Shown in pieces: positions 9,205 through 17,291 of a DNA stretch of 51,289 nt. The stretch is from JANJTY01 sp038257155 (GTDB taxonomy: Bacteria > Pseudomonadota > Gammaproteobacteria > Xanthomonadales > Xanthomonadaceae), in contig JBBSJP010000033.1 in NCBI GenBank assembly GCA_038257155.1, positions 1-51,289 of the forward strand. Direction: 5' to 3'. The notes beneath the pieces are model-generated. The model worked only from the letters and a program-made list of their open reading frames with translations, ran no database searches and had not been told where the DNA came from. Positions within the stretch are counted from its first letter, which is position 1; every line of letters begins with the position of its first letter. Made by a program: the position numbers and the translations under genes.

Positions 9205-10152
9205 TCAGCCCAGGCTGTCGATATGCGCCACCATGCGCTTGCGCGCGTCGGCATCGGGCAAACGCCCGTAAGCCGCGCCCATGTTGTCGATCATGTTGCG
9301 CGCCTTGCTGGTGGCTGGGGTGACCACGGTTACGGCCGGATGTGCCAGCACGAACTTGAGGAAGAACTGCGCCCAGGATGTGGCATCGAACTCCGCCGCC
9401 CAGGCCGGCACGGTGTGGCCACGAACGCGCTCCCACAGCCGGGTGCGGCCGAAGGGAAGGTAGACCATCACCGCAATGCCTCGCTCCTGTGCCAGTGGCA
9501 GCACAGTCTCTTCCATCACGCGGTAGTCGATGGCGTAGTCGATGCCGATGAAGTCGAGCGGCTCGCTGCGCATCACCTGCGCAAGCTGTTCGTATTGCGA
9601 TGCGTTGGTGGTGGTGACGCCAAGATGGCGGATGCGACGCTCGGTCTTCAGCGCCTTCAGGATCGGCAACTGCACCGCCAGGTCGCCAAGGTTGTGCACC
9701 TGGATCAGATCGATCGGGCGCTTGCCGAGACGGGTGAACGAATCCTCGATCTGGGCGCGCGCGGCGGCCGGGTCGGCGCTGCCGCCGCCGCGCGGCGCGA
9801 CGTTGAGCTTGGTTGCCCAGAACAGCTTTTCGGTGGCGCCCAGCGCGCGCGCGATATCGCCCGCGACCTTTTCCGATTCGCCATAGGAAGGCGCGGTGTC
9901 GAAAACGCTGCCGCCCTGCTCCAGCAGGGCCGCCATCACCTCGCGCAGGGCTGAAACGTCCTCGCTGCGCGCGACCTGCGAAAACGTTGCGGAACTGCCC
10001 AGGCCGACCACGGGAATCTGCTGGCCAGACGAAGGAATGGCGCGCGTGATCAGCGAACCGCGCTGGCTGGAGGCGAGCAATTGACCAGTGGGCAGGCCGA
10101 GCGCGGCAAGGCCGGCGAGGCCGATCTTCAGGGAATGGCGACGGGTGATCAT
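9205..10152 (-). CDS. Tat-exported aldo/keto reductase
   Basis: The 315-residue product begins with a twin-arginine signal (TRRHSLKIGLAGLAALGLP), so it is predicted to be folded with its cofactor and exported. The body is an aldo/keto reductase barrel with the catalytic tetrad visible as Asp85, Tyr90, Lys115 and His153. The closest subfamily appears to be the small soluble oxidoreductases of the Tas/YajO kind; the substrate is not evident. The ATG at 10150-10152 is chosen because a GGGAGA site lies about ten bases upstream and it places the RR motif at the very N-terminus; an in-frame extension to 10248 is histidine/serine-rich and unlikely. A large palindrome lies directly upstream. Confidence 0.88.
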   Translation of the reverse strand: MITRRHSLKIGLAGLAALGLPTGQLLASSQRGSLITRAIPSSGQQIPVVGLGSSATFSQVARSEDVSALREVMAALLEQGGSVFDTAPSYGESEKVAGDIARALGATEKLFWATKLNVAPRGGGSADPAAARAQIEDSFTRLGKRPIDLIQVHNLGDLAVQLPILKALKTERRIRHLGVTTTNASQYEQLAQVMRSEPLDFIGIDYAIDYRVMEETVLPLAQERGIAVMVYLPFGRTRLWERVRGHTVPAWAAEFDATSWAQFFLKFVLAHPAVTVVTPATSKARNMIDNMGAAYGRLPDADARKRMVAHIDSLG

Positions 10153-10262
10153 GGTGGGGTTTCTCCCGGAGGTGGTGCTGTCGTGGCTGTGGCTGCGATG
10201 ACTGTGGCGGAAGTGGTGGCGGCGGTCGAGCTCTCCATGAAAGCTCACCCGCTCAATACTCC

Positions 10263-10415
10263 CGTTCGTGGTGAGGAGCGCGGATCGAGACCGCAGGTCG
10301 AGGACGCGCGTCTCGTACCTCCTGGGCGATGTGGTTCGAGACGCGCGTCCTCGTCCCTTCGATCCGCACTGCGTGCGGTCTCAGGTTCTCGATACGCGCT
10401 CCTCACCACGAGCGG
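10263..10415. repeat. Two-level extragenic palindrome (BIME-like)
   Basis: Outer arms 10263-10295 and 10374-10415 are near reverse complements built on GTGGTGAGGAGCGCG. Inside them a perfect 17-bp inverted repeat pairs 10299-10315 with 10337-10353. The whole block fills the space between the carrier gene and the reductase gene. The GGTTCGAGAC and CTCCTCACCACGA signatures resemble dispersed palindromes common in GC-rich proteobacteria. It could fold into a very stable RNA structure and separate the two transcription units. Confidence 0.8.
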
Positions 10416-10423
10416 AATTCAAT

Positions 10424-11737
10424 TCAAGTCCTCGCAGAATCAGAACCATTCAAACGATCTACAGCCAAGCGCTGCTGGGCCCTACCCAGCCAGAATCCCA
10501 ACGCAGCCCAGACCAAGGCCAGCGGCACCGCCACGCTCGCCAGCGCCGCAAGGCCCATGCCCAGCCGGTCCAGCAGCCCTTCGGTCTGCGCGCCGACTAC
10601 ATCGCCGCCGCGATACACGAAGGTGTCGATGAAGGCCTTGGCCTTGTACTTCTCCTCGCGTTCCACGACGGTGTAAAGGGTCTCGCGAGCCGGCCTCATG
10701 ATCGCGCGCTGCACCGCGCGGAACACGGCCTCGAACACGATCAGCGCCGCGATCGAACCAACGATCGCCAGTCCGATGAATCCCAGCGCCACGGTCAAGG
10801 GCAACAGAGCCATGGTGAAGGCAACGCCAAGGCGGCGCATCAGGTGCCCGGCCAGCACCGCCTGCAGCAGCAGGGTGGCGACCTGGGTGATCAGGTCGAT
10901 GTGCGCGAACCAGGTGGTGCGCAGGTCGAGGTCCTCGCCCAGCGCCGCCACCATCTGCAGCCGGGTGAAGTAGAGGAAGGTCACCATCACCGCCAGGATC
11001 AGCACATACGTCGCGATGCCGAGCAGGTAGGGCGACCCCGCGACCGCGCGCAGTCCTTGCCAGGCGCTGCCACCGATAACCGCGCCCTCGTCGACCGCGG
11101 GCGGCGCATCCGGATCATCGCGCAGCGCACGTTCGGGCTGCACCCGCGCCACCAGCACGGCCGCGGCAATCGCCAGCAGCAGGAAGACGATCGCCACCAG
11201 CAGCAGGAAAGGCGTGCCCATCGGTTGCGCCAGGGCTCCGGCAAGCCATGGCCCGAAAATCGCGCCCAGGGTGCCGCCAACGGCAATCAGCGGGAAGAAG
11301 CGCTTGCTCTGCGCCAGCGAAAAGCGATCCGCCATCAGCGCCCAGAACAGCATGGTGGCAAACAGGTTGAAGACGCTGAACCAGACGTAGAACACCTGCC
11401 CGCTGGTCTGCCCCACCGCGCTTGGCGCCAGCGTCAACAGCAGATAGAAGCCCAGCAGGCCGAGCGCGAAGAAGCCGTAAGTCGCCGCGATGAAGCGCAG
11501 GCGGCGGAAGCGACTCACCAGCCAACCGAACAGCGGATTCACCAGCAGGGTGACCAGGGCCGTGCCCATGAACAGCCAGCGCACCGCCTCGATCCCGCGC
11601 TGCATTCCCAACGCATCGCGCGCCGGTCGCAGCAGCATCAGCGCGCTCAGCACGCAGAAGAAGAACAGCGCCGCCAGCAAAACCGGCACTACTTCTTCAC
11701 GGCGGACGTTGAACAGACGCTGGAGCCAGGCGGTCAT
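10424..11737 (-). CDS. ATP/ADP-translocase-like (NTT/TlcA, MFS-type) membrane carrier
   Basis: The 437-residue protein has about 12 membrane helices and the features of the bacterial AAA/NTT-like family: an N-terminal MLLRPARDALG segment, NPLFGWLVSRF, GGTLGAIFGPWLAG, and near the end RPARETLYTVVEREEKYKAKAFIDTFVYRGGD, which is a strong family signature. Obligate intracellular relatives exchange ATP for ADP, but free-living members have no proven substrate. It is the last gene of an apparent operon: the SPFH protein, the NAD-kinase-like protein (45 bases upstream) and this carrier are all on the minus strand. The grouping suggests a nucleotide-related membrane function, which is inference. Confidence 0.85.
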   Translation of the reverse strand: MTAWLQRLFNVRREEVVPVLLAALFFFCVLSALMLLRPARDALGMQRGIEAVRWLFMGTALVTLLVNPLFGWLVSRFRRLRFIAATYGFFALGLLGFYLLLTLAPSAVGQTSGQVFYVWFSVFNLFATMLFWALMADRFSLAQSKRFFPLIAVGGTLGAIFGPWLAGALAQPMGTPFLLLVAIVFLLLAIAAAVLVARVQPERALRDDPDAPPAVDEGAVIGGSAWQGLRAVAGSPYLLGIATYVLILAVMVTFLYFTRLQMVAALGEDLDLRTTWFAHIDLITQVATLLLQAVLAGHLMRRLGVAFTMALLPLTVALGFIGLAIVGSIAALIVFEAVFRAVQRAIMRPARETLYTVVEREEKYKAKAFIDTFVYRGGDVVGAQTEGLLDRLGMGLAALASVAVPLALVWAALGFWLGRAQQRLAVDRLNGSDSART

Positions 11738-11782
11738 CGCCCGAGGGTGCTTGGCTTGAGTGGAGGAATCAAGCGCAACAAG

Positions 11783-12736
11783 TCACCCCACCAGACACCC
11801 CTGCCGCTCCGCGATATCGATTCGCGCGCTCATGCCGGCGTTGAATTCGAGGAAGTCAGCTTCGATGCCGTCGCTGAAAATCACACCGAAGCCGGCCATC
11901 TGCGATTCGATCTGCAGCGGGGCCTGCAGTGAGACCTGGCCGAACACCAGCTCGGTGCCCGAAGTGCGGCTGGGGAAGGGTTCGCGCACGGTGAAGTACA
12001 GGTGCGGGGCGTCCCAGGCGAAGCCTTTTTCGCGCAGCGCGGTGACGCTTTCGTGCTCGCCGCCGACCAGGCCGCGCGCGCCGGTCAACAGGCTGCGGAA
12101 CCAGCCGGTCGATCCAAGCCCGGTGGAGACGATCACGCCGCTGGAGGAATGCGCCTCGCTGCGGCCCTGCCAGTCGATGCGGTAGCGCGCCGAGACATGC
12201 GTGCGCGGGCCGATGAAGAGATCGTTCACCGCCAGCAGTTGCTGGCCATCGGACAACTGCGCGCGCGCCAGGGTGACGCTGCGCAGTGGGCGGCGTTCTG
12301 CCAGCAGGTCGGGCATCAGGGCGGGCAGGTCGCTGGCCTGAAAGGGCAGCAGGGCGCCGTCCCAGCGGCGCGGGTCGGGATTCAGCCCGATCACGGGCTG
12401 GCCATCGAGGTACTTGAGCGTGTTGGCCACCAGGCCGTCCTGGCCCAGCACCGCGACCAGGGCATCGGGTGGAAACAGGAAATTGGGCAGGAAGTCGCGA
12501 TCCAGGCGCTGTACTTTGCCGAAGCGCGCCAGGCTGGTTTCGGCCTGACGCAACGCGGCCTGGTAGTCGCGGTGCTCGCTGGCGTAGTCCTCGAAATCGG
12601 CACCGAGGTGCTCGATATAGAAGCGCGCCTGCGCCACGGTGTTGAAGCGCCGCACCAGATCGTCGAGGCGCGAGCGCCGCGTGACCAGCACGATGCGCAG
12701 CGCCGATGGATCGACCGCGTGTTTTGGCGAAGCCAT
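11783..12736 (-). CDS. NAD-kinase-like protein
   Basis: The 317-residue product resembles the NAD kinase/diacylglycerol kinase fold. The catalytic GGDG motif appears as GQDG at 98-101, followed by NTLKYLDGQPVIGLNPDP; an asparagine-aspartate pair (171-172, VNDLFIG) and STGLGSTGW at 204-212 correspond to the NE and TPTGSTAY motifs of NAD kinases. The divergence from housekeeping NadK and the extra N-terminal region (about 70 residues with RFYIEHLGADFEDY) suggest a specialised paralogue rather than the essential enzyme. It lies 22 bases after the SPFH gene. The phosphate acceptor is not known. Confidence 0.75.
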   Translation of the reverse strand: MASPKHAVDPSALRIVLVTRRSRLDDLVRRFNTVAQARFYIEHLGADFEDYASEHRDYQAALRQAETSLARFGKVQRLDRDFLPNFLFPPDALVAVLGQDGLVANTLKYLDGQPVIGLNPDPRRWDGALLPFQASDLPALMPDLLAERRPLRSVTLARAQLSDGQQLLAVNDLFIGPRTHVSARYRIDWQGRSEAHSSSGVIVSTGLGSTGWFRSLLTGARGLVGGEHESVTALREKGFAWDAPHLYFTVREPFPSRTSGTELVFGQVSLQAPLQIESQMAGFGVIFSDGIEADFLEFNAGMSARIDIAERQGCLVG

Positions 12737-12758
12737 GGACGAAGCCTGCGGCGGCGGA

Positions 12759-13790
12759 TCAGTTCTTGCCGCCAGACTTGCCAGTGCGCGTCAGCGACTG
12801 CAGCAGCTCGGGCGAGATGTTCAGTTCGCCGATGCGGGCGGCGTTCTCGGCCAGGCCCTGGAAGGCCAGCGCGATGGTCGCGGCCGGATCGCTGTTGCCG
12901 ATGTTCATGGCCTGCAGCACGCGCGGATCCACGCCCGCGACGGAACTCATCAGGCCGCGCACGGCGCGCGACTGGGCTTCGGATTTCTTCTCGCTGTTGG
13001 CGACCTGCAGATCCACCAGGCTGGCGTTCTGCTGTTCCTGCGCAATGCGTCCGGCAATCGCCTGGGCTTCGATCTCCTGGCGCTTCTCCAGTTCGGCGCG
13101 CTCGGCATCGAGCTGGGCCTCACGGATCTGGCGCTTCTTGGCATCGACCGCGATCTCGGTCTGCAGCTCGTTCTCGCGGATCGCGCGTTCCTGCTCGATC
13201 GCCGCATTGCGGCGCGCGTAGGTCGCATCATCGGCGCGCTTGAGGATCTGCTCGCGCACTTCGGCTTCCAGCGCTCGGCCGGTTTCCGGCGTCGGGCGGA
13301 TGGCGAGGAAGGACAGGTCCACCAGGCCGATGCCCAGCTCGGTCAGCGCCTCGGATTCGCGCAGCCGGTCGCGCACCGCGGTCTCCAGACGCTCGGCCTG
13401 TGACAGCAGCTCCTGCAGGCTGGCGGCCTGCACCTGGCTGCGCACCTGCACGCCGATCGCGTTGATCAGGCGACCGGGAAGCTTGGCCGGGTCTTCGCTG
13501 GAATAGCTTTCGCCATCGGCGCCGACGCTGAAATCCATGCGCTCTGCCAGGGCCTGCGGATTGGTCACGCGGAAGGTGGCCTGACCCTGCAGCGTGATCT
13601 CCTGAAAATCGCGGCTGATCTCGCGGAACACGAAGGGCGCCTCCTGGTTGGAGAGCGGAATCGCCACCAGCGACGAACTGGGAGCGAAATAGAAGAAGGC
13701 CAGGCCAGCACCCGAGCGCACCAGCTTGCCGCCGGCGAAATGCATCAGGTGCACGCTGGGTGGACGCTTGATGTAACGGAATCCGAGCAT
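12759..13790 (-). CDS. SPFH/Band 7 (stomatin-prohibitin-like) protein
   Basis: The 343-residue protein has an SPFH domain (about 25-200, with APSSSLVAIPLSNQEAPFVF) followed by a long charged coiled coil rich in Glu, Arg and Ala (about 205-275) and a C-terminal ELNISPELLQSL tail. It lacks a clear transmembrane helix; FAGGKLVRSGAGLAFFYF near 18-35 may insert into or lie on the membrane. Such proteins oligomerise and organise membrane patches. The ATG at 13788-13790 follows AGGGGA at a suitable distance. It is the first gene of the apparent operon with the NAD-kinase-like protein and the carrier. GTAG repeat units fill its upstream region. Confidence 0.85.
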   Translation of the reverse strand: MLGFRYIKRPPSVHLMHFAGGKLVRSGAGLAFFYFAPSSSLVAIPLSNQEAPFVFREISRDFQEITLQGQATFRVTNPQALAERMDFSVGADGESYSSEDPAKLPGRLINAIGVQVRSQVQAASLQELLSQAERLETAVRDRLRESEALTELGIGLVDLSFLAIRPTPETGRALEAEVREQILKRADDATYARRNAAIEQERAIRENELQTEIAVDAKKRQIREAQLDAERAELEKRQEIEAQAIAGRIAQEQQNASLVDLQVANSEKKSEAQSRAVRGLMSSVAGVDPRVLQAMNIGNSDPAATIALAFQGLAENAARIGELNISPELLQSLTRTGKSGGKN

Positions 13791-13928
13791 GGCAGGTGTT
13801 TCCCCTGGTGAGCTGATGTTGGAGTGGGCCTGTGTGAATCCCCGAGCGGCCCGGCGCCCGGCAGCCGGTGGCGCCGGTGCGGGATTGACGAGTGTAGCCG
13901 AGGCGGCGAGGCAAGCAGCGCCCGCTCC

Positions 13929-14008
13929 TTTAGGGCAAGCCTGTGGCTTGCCGCTCTTGCGTCGCAAGGTCCAGCACCCGGCCTGGCAAGCGACACGCTT
14001 GCCCTACA
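13929..14008 (+). repeat. GTAG-REP pair, unit A
   Basis: The unit begins TAGGGCAAGCCTGTGGCTTG and ends with an inverted relative, GCTTGCCCTACA, so it is two facing REP stem-loops joined by a short spacer. Unit B, 27 bases further on, differs by about five of 78 positions. The GTAG head has one change here (TTAG). Confidence 0.85.
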
Positions 14009-14035
14009 GGGGGTCTGCAGCGGATATCGCCCTTC

Positions 14036-14115
14036 TGTAGGGCAAGCCTGTGGCTTGCCGCTCTTGCGTCGCAAGGTCGATCACCCGGCGTGGCCAGCGA
14101 CACGCTCGCCCTACA
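14036..14115 (+). repeat. GTAG-REP pair, unit B
   Basis: Second tandem copy, starting TGTAGGGCAAGCCTGTGGCT and ending CTCGCCCTACA. Both ends carry the GTAG tetranucleotide on the outside of a short stem-loop, as in the GTAG REPs of Stenotrophomonas, which are moved by RAYT-type transposases. No such transposase is encoded in the window. Confidence 0.85.
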
Positions 14116-14162
14116 GGGTTGGCCGCATAATCGCGTTCACCATACAACTGTCGCGGAAGCCC

Positions 14163-15149
14163 ATGAAGCGAGCCCAGTACACCCAGCGCGGCCCAGTGCC
14201 GCAGGAATTCATCGAGGCTGTCGAGTTCAGCCTGCCGCCGCTGTCTGCCGGCGACGCCCTGGTCGAGGTGCTGGCGGCGCCGATCAACCCGTCCGATGTG
14301 CTGACCCTCACAGGTCTCTATGGCTTGCTGCCGCCGCTGCCGGCGATCGGCGGCAACGAAGGTGTGGGTCGGGTACTGGAATTGGGTCCGGACGCACGTG
14401 GCCCAGCCGTTGGACAGACCGTGCTGCTGCCGGTCGGCTGCGGCACCTGGAGCACACATGTGGTGGTACCAGCGGCACGTCTGATGCCGCTGCCGAACGC
14501 GGCCGATCCGCAGCAGCTGGCGATGATGACGGTGAATCCGCCCACCGCCCTGCTGATGCTGCGCGAGTTCGTGGATCTGCAGCCGGGCGAGTGGGTGATC
14601 CAGAACGCCGCCAACTCCGGCGTCGGTGCCTATCTGGTGCAGATCGCCAAGGCGCGCGGCCTGCGCACGGTCAATATCGTGCGTCGTGAAAGCGCGGTCG
14701 ATGGTGTGCGCGAACTGGGCGGCGACGTGGTGCTGGTCGATGGCGACAAGCTGGCCAAGCGGGTCAGCGAAGCCACCGGCGGCGCGGCGATCCGGCTCGG
14801 TATCGATGCAGTCGGCGGCAGCGCCACCGATCGCCTGGCCAGCTGCCTGGCCGAAGGCGGCGTGCTGGTGAACTACGGCATGATGGGTGGCGAGGCCTGC
14901 CAGGTGTCGCCGGCCGCCATCGTGTTCCGCGACGTCAGCCTGCGCGGCTTCTGGCTGTCACGCTGGTTCAAGCAGGCCAGCGCGGAACAGCGTGCTGCCG
15001 TATTTGGCGAAGTGGCCAAGGGCATTGCCGAGGGCCGCCTGCACAGCCCGGTTGCAGCGACCTTTCCGATCGAACGCATCCGCGAGGCCGTGGCTGCCGC
15101 GGCGGCCGGTGAGCGCGAGGGCAAGATCCTGCTGCTGCCGAACGGTTGA
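14163..15149 (+). CDS. MECR-like 2-enoyl thioester reductase (MDR family)
   Basis: The 328-residue protein is a zinc-free medium-chain reductase. It matches the mitochondrial/bacterial trans-2-enoyl-ACP/CoA reductase subfamily closely: INPSD at 41-45, GLYGLLPPLP with Tyr53 at the catalytic tyrosine place, IGGNEGVG at 62-69, GTWSTH, and the nucleotide-binding VIQNAANSGVGAYLVQIAK followed by GLRTVNIVR. It should reduce 2-enoyl thioesters with NADPH. The ATG at 14163 opens directly at the conserved N-terminus; the long in-frame extension upstream is read through repeat DNA and is not coding. The next gene starts 71 bases on. Confidence 0.85.
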   Translation: MKRAQYTQRGPVPQEFIEAVEFSLPPLSAGDALVEVLAAPINPSDVLTLTGLYGLLPPLPAIGGNEGVGRVLELGPDARGPAVGQTVLLPVGCGTWSTHVVVPAARLMPLPNAADPQQLAMMTVNPPTALLMLREFVDLQPGEWVIQNAANSGVGAYLVQIAKARGLRTVNIVRRESAVDGVRELGGDVVLVDGDKLAKRVSEATGGAAIRLGIDAVGGSATDRLASCLAEGGVLVNYGMMGGEACQVSPAAIVFRDVSLRGFWLSRWFKQASAEQRAAVFGEVAKGIAEGRLHSPVAATFPIERIREAVAAAAAGEREGKILLLPNG

Positions 15150-15220
15150 TCCGGCCGCGCCGGCTGCAGGATCTGCGGCTCTGGTGTAGCGTGACCGATC
15201 TTCACTGTCGGGTCCTCGTC

Positions 15221-17239
15221 ATGCGTCGTGCTTCCAGCTTGCTTGCCTCGCTCGCGGTTTGCGCGCTGCTGAACCTGCCCGGGACGAGCGCCGCGCAGAC
15301 TCCAGAGCCCGCGGAAACAGCGTCGCTGCTGCAGGAAGGAAGCCCTGAACCGCCGCTGGATATGCCGCTGTCCGGTGATTTTCCGTCTCCGGGAGACTTG
15401 CCTCTGATGCCCGATACGCCAGACGAAGCCGTCGACCTGGCGGCATATGTCGATGGCGTGGTGAGTAGCTTGCAGCGCGAACACGGTCTGGCCGCAATCA
15501 CCGTGTCGGTGGTGAAGGACGATGCCCTGCTGCTGGCCAGGGCCTATGGATCGAGCGACCTGGCAAGCTCGCGTCCTGCCGAGGCCGACACCAGCCAGTT
15601 CCGCATCGGGTCGGTCTCCAAGACCTTCACCTGGACCGCCGTGATGATGCTGGTCGAGCGTGGCCTGCTTGATCTGGATGCGGACCTCAACAACTACCTC
15701 AAGCAGGTGACGATCGACGAGGCATTCGGTCAGCCCGTGACGATGCGTCATCTGATGCATCACCGCGCCGGTTTCGAGGACAGCTTGCGTCTGTTCGCCG
15801 TTGCTGACGACGATACGCGCTCGCTGGCCGAGCTGCTTGCCGAGCACCAACCGCAGCGCGTGTATGCACCTGGCCTGCGCACGTCCTACTCCAACTGGGG
15901 CGCAGCACTCGCAGCTCAGGTGGTAGAGGACGTCAGCGGCGAGCCCTATGGCAGCTTCGTGCAAGGGCAAATCCTCGCTCCACTGGGCATGCGCGACACC
16001 AGCTGGCAGCCGCCCTCCCGGCTCGATGCGAGTCAGCGCGAGCGACTTGCCACCGGTTACAAGCAGGAGCAAGGCGCGCTTGGTGTGCAGGGCTACATGC
16101 AATTGGGTGCGTACTGGCCGGCCGGCGGCATCGCGTCGAGCGCCAGCGACATGGCGCGCTGGATGCGCCTGCATCTGAATGGCGGGCAGCTGGATGGTGT
16201 GCGTCTGCTGCGCAGCGAAACCCATGCGCAGATGTGGACGCGCGGCTTTGCTGATCGACCCGCAGCGGCCGACATCGCGCACGGCTTCCAGGATCGCCAT
16301 TACCACGGCCTGCGCCTGCTGGGGCACGGCGGTGGCACCGCGGCCTTCCTAACCAACATGGTGCTGGTGCCAGAACTACGCCTTGGCATATTCGTCTCGC
16401 AAAGCAGCACGTTCACGCGCGCGCCGATCACTCACCTTCCCGAACTGGTGATCGATCACCTGCGCGGGGCCGGGTTCCAGCCAGCTCTCCATCTCGAAAC
16501 GGATCAATCCGAGGCCGCGACAGAGTTTGCCGGCAGCTACCTGCAGAACCGCCGCGTCTTCTCAAGCTTCGCCGCGCTGCTGGGTACCTCGTCCACCGCG
16601 ACGGTCTCGCAGGCTTCGCGCGATTCGCTGGTCCTTGCGCAAGGTGATGAAATCCGGCAATACCGTCGCGTGGGCGATGAACGCGATGTATTTGAAGCTG
16701 CCGATGGCGGCCGCATCGCCTTCCTGCGTGCCGATGGCCAGGTGGTTGCAATGGCCGACAGCGCCGGCGTGCACACGCTGGAGAAAGTATCGGGCGTAAA
16801 TACGCCCACTACGCTGTTGATTGCCCTCGGCGCCTGCTTGCTGCTCGCTCTGAGCAGCCTGCTTGGCTTCTGGTGGCGGCTGGGCCGCAAGTACCCGCAC
16901 GGCTTTGCCTCCAGCACGGCCGCCTTCATTGGATTCACCTCGTCTCTGAGCGTGCTGGGCTTTGCGGTGCTGGCAGCCCTGATGGTTCAGCAACTGTCCG
17001 CCTTCGACATCAGTGGCATGGCCGGCAACTACCCCAGCGCCGCCATGCTGCATACGCACTACGCCGGCTGGCTAGTGGCCGGCTGCGGCGCGGCCATGGT
17101 GTTTGCGCTGTGGCCCGCCTGGTCGGGCTCCGGCTGGGGCCTGTGGCGCCGACTTCACTTCAGCGTGTTTGCCCTGGTGCTGGCCTTCTTGGCTTACCTG
17201 TTGTGGCATTGGCGGGTGATTGGCGCGCCGATTTATTGA
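15221..17239 (+). CDS. Exported beta-lactamase-family serine hydrolase with C-terminal membrane bundle
   Basis: The 672-residue protein starts with a signal peptide (residues 1-25, ending TSAAQ), then a penicillin-binding/beta-lactamase class C-type domain (about 70-430). Active-site motifs are Ser131 in SVSK (131-134), YSN at 223-225 and HGGGT at 369-373. A poorly conserved soluble part follows, and three to four membrane helices close the protein (about 535-555, 570-595, 615-635, 645-670). This matches periplasmic serine hydrolases anchored in the inner membrane, which act on peptides, esters or beta-lactams; the substrate is open. The ATG at 15221 gives the cleanest signal peptide. It converges with the egtE-like gene across 52 bases. 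Confidence 0.85.
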   Translation: MRRASSLLASLAVCALLNLPGTSAAQTPEPAETASLLQEGSPEPPLDMPLSGDFPSPGDLPLMPDTPDEAVDLAAYVDGVVSSLQREHGLAAITVSVVKDDALLLARAYGSSDLASSRPAEADTSQFRIGSVSKTFTWTAVMMLVERGLLDLDADLNNYLKQVTIDEAFGQPVTMRHLMHHRAGFEDSLRLFAVADDDTRSLAELLAEHQPQRVYAPGLRTSYSNWGAALAAQVVEDVSGEPYGSFVQGQILAPLGMRDTSWQPPSRLDASQRERLATGYKQEQGALGVQGYMQLGAYWPAGGIASSASDMARWMRLHLNGGQLDGVRLLRSETHAQMWTRGFADRPAAADIAHGFQDRHYHGLRLLGHGGGTAAFLTNMVLVPELRLGIFVSQSSTFTRAPITHLPELVIDHLRGAGFQPALHLETDQSEAATEFAGSYLQNRRVFSSFAALLGTSSTATVSQASRDSLVLAQGDEIRQYRRVGDERDVFEAADGGRIAFLRADGQVVAMADSAGVHTLEKVSGVNTPTTLLIALGACLLLALSSLLGFWWRLGRKYPHGFASSTAAFIGFTSSLSVLGFAVLAALMVQQLSAFDISGMAGNYPSAAMLHTHYAGWLVAGCGAAMVFALWPAWSGSGWGLWRRLHFSVFALVLAFLAYLLWHWRVIGAPIY

Positions 17240-17291
17240 GGGCACCAGCAACTCGGCAGTGCGCACGGGGCCCAACGCACCTGCACGGCAT

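Larger units (their letters stand above)
13791..14162. other. Intergenic region dominated by GTAG repeats
   Basis: Divergent starts of the SPFH gene and the enoyl reductase gene are separated by 372 bases. The middle and right part is filled by two tandem repeat units (listed separately). The promoter of the SPFH gene probably lies within 13800-13925 and that of the reductase within or right after the second unit, but no clear boxes were fixed. No gene is seen. Confidence 0.6.

Noticed and set aside
10268..11932. 554-codon frame on the plus strand
   Set aside because: Opposite the ATP/ADP-translocase-like carrier; begins inside the nested palindrome and has no recognisable domain.
13929..14115. 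CRISPR array
   Set aside because: Only two repeat units, each itself a palindromic pair with near-identical spacer content; this is a REP structure.
15221..17239. Antibiotic-resistance beta-lactamase
   Set aside because: The fold family is right, but the length, the C-terminal membrane bundle and the context do not support a resistance enzyme.
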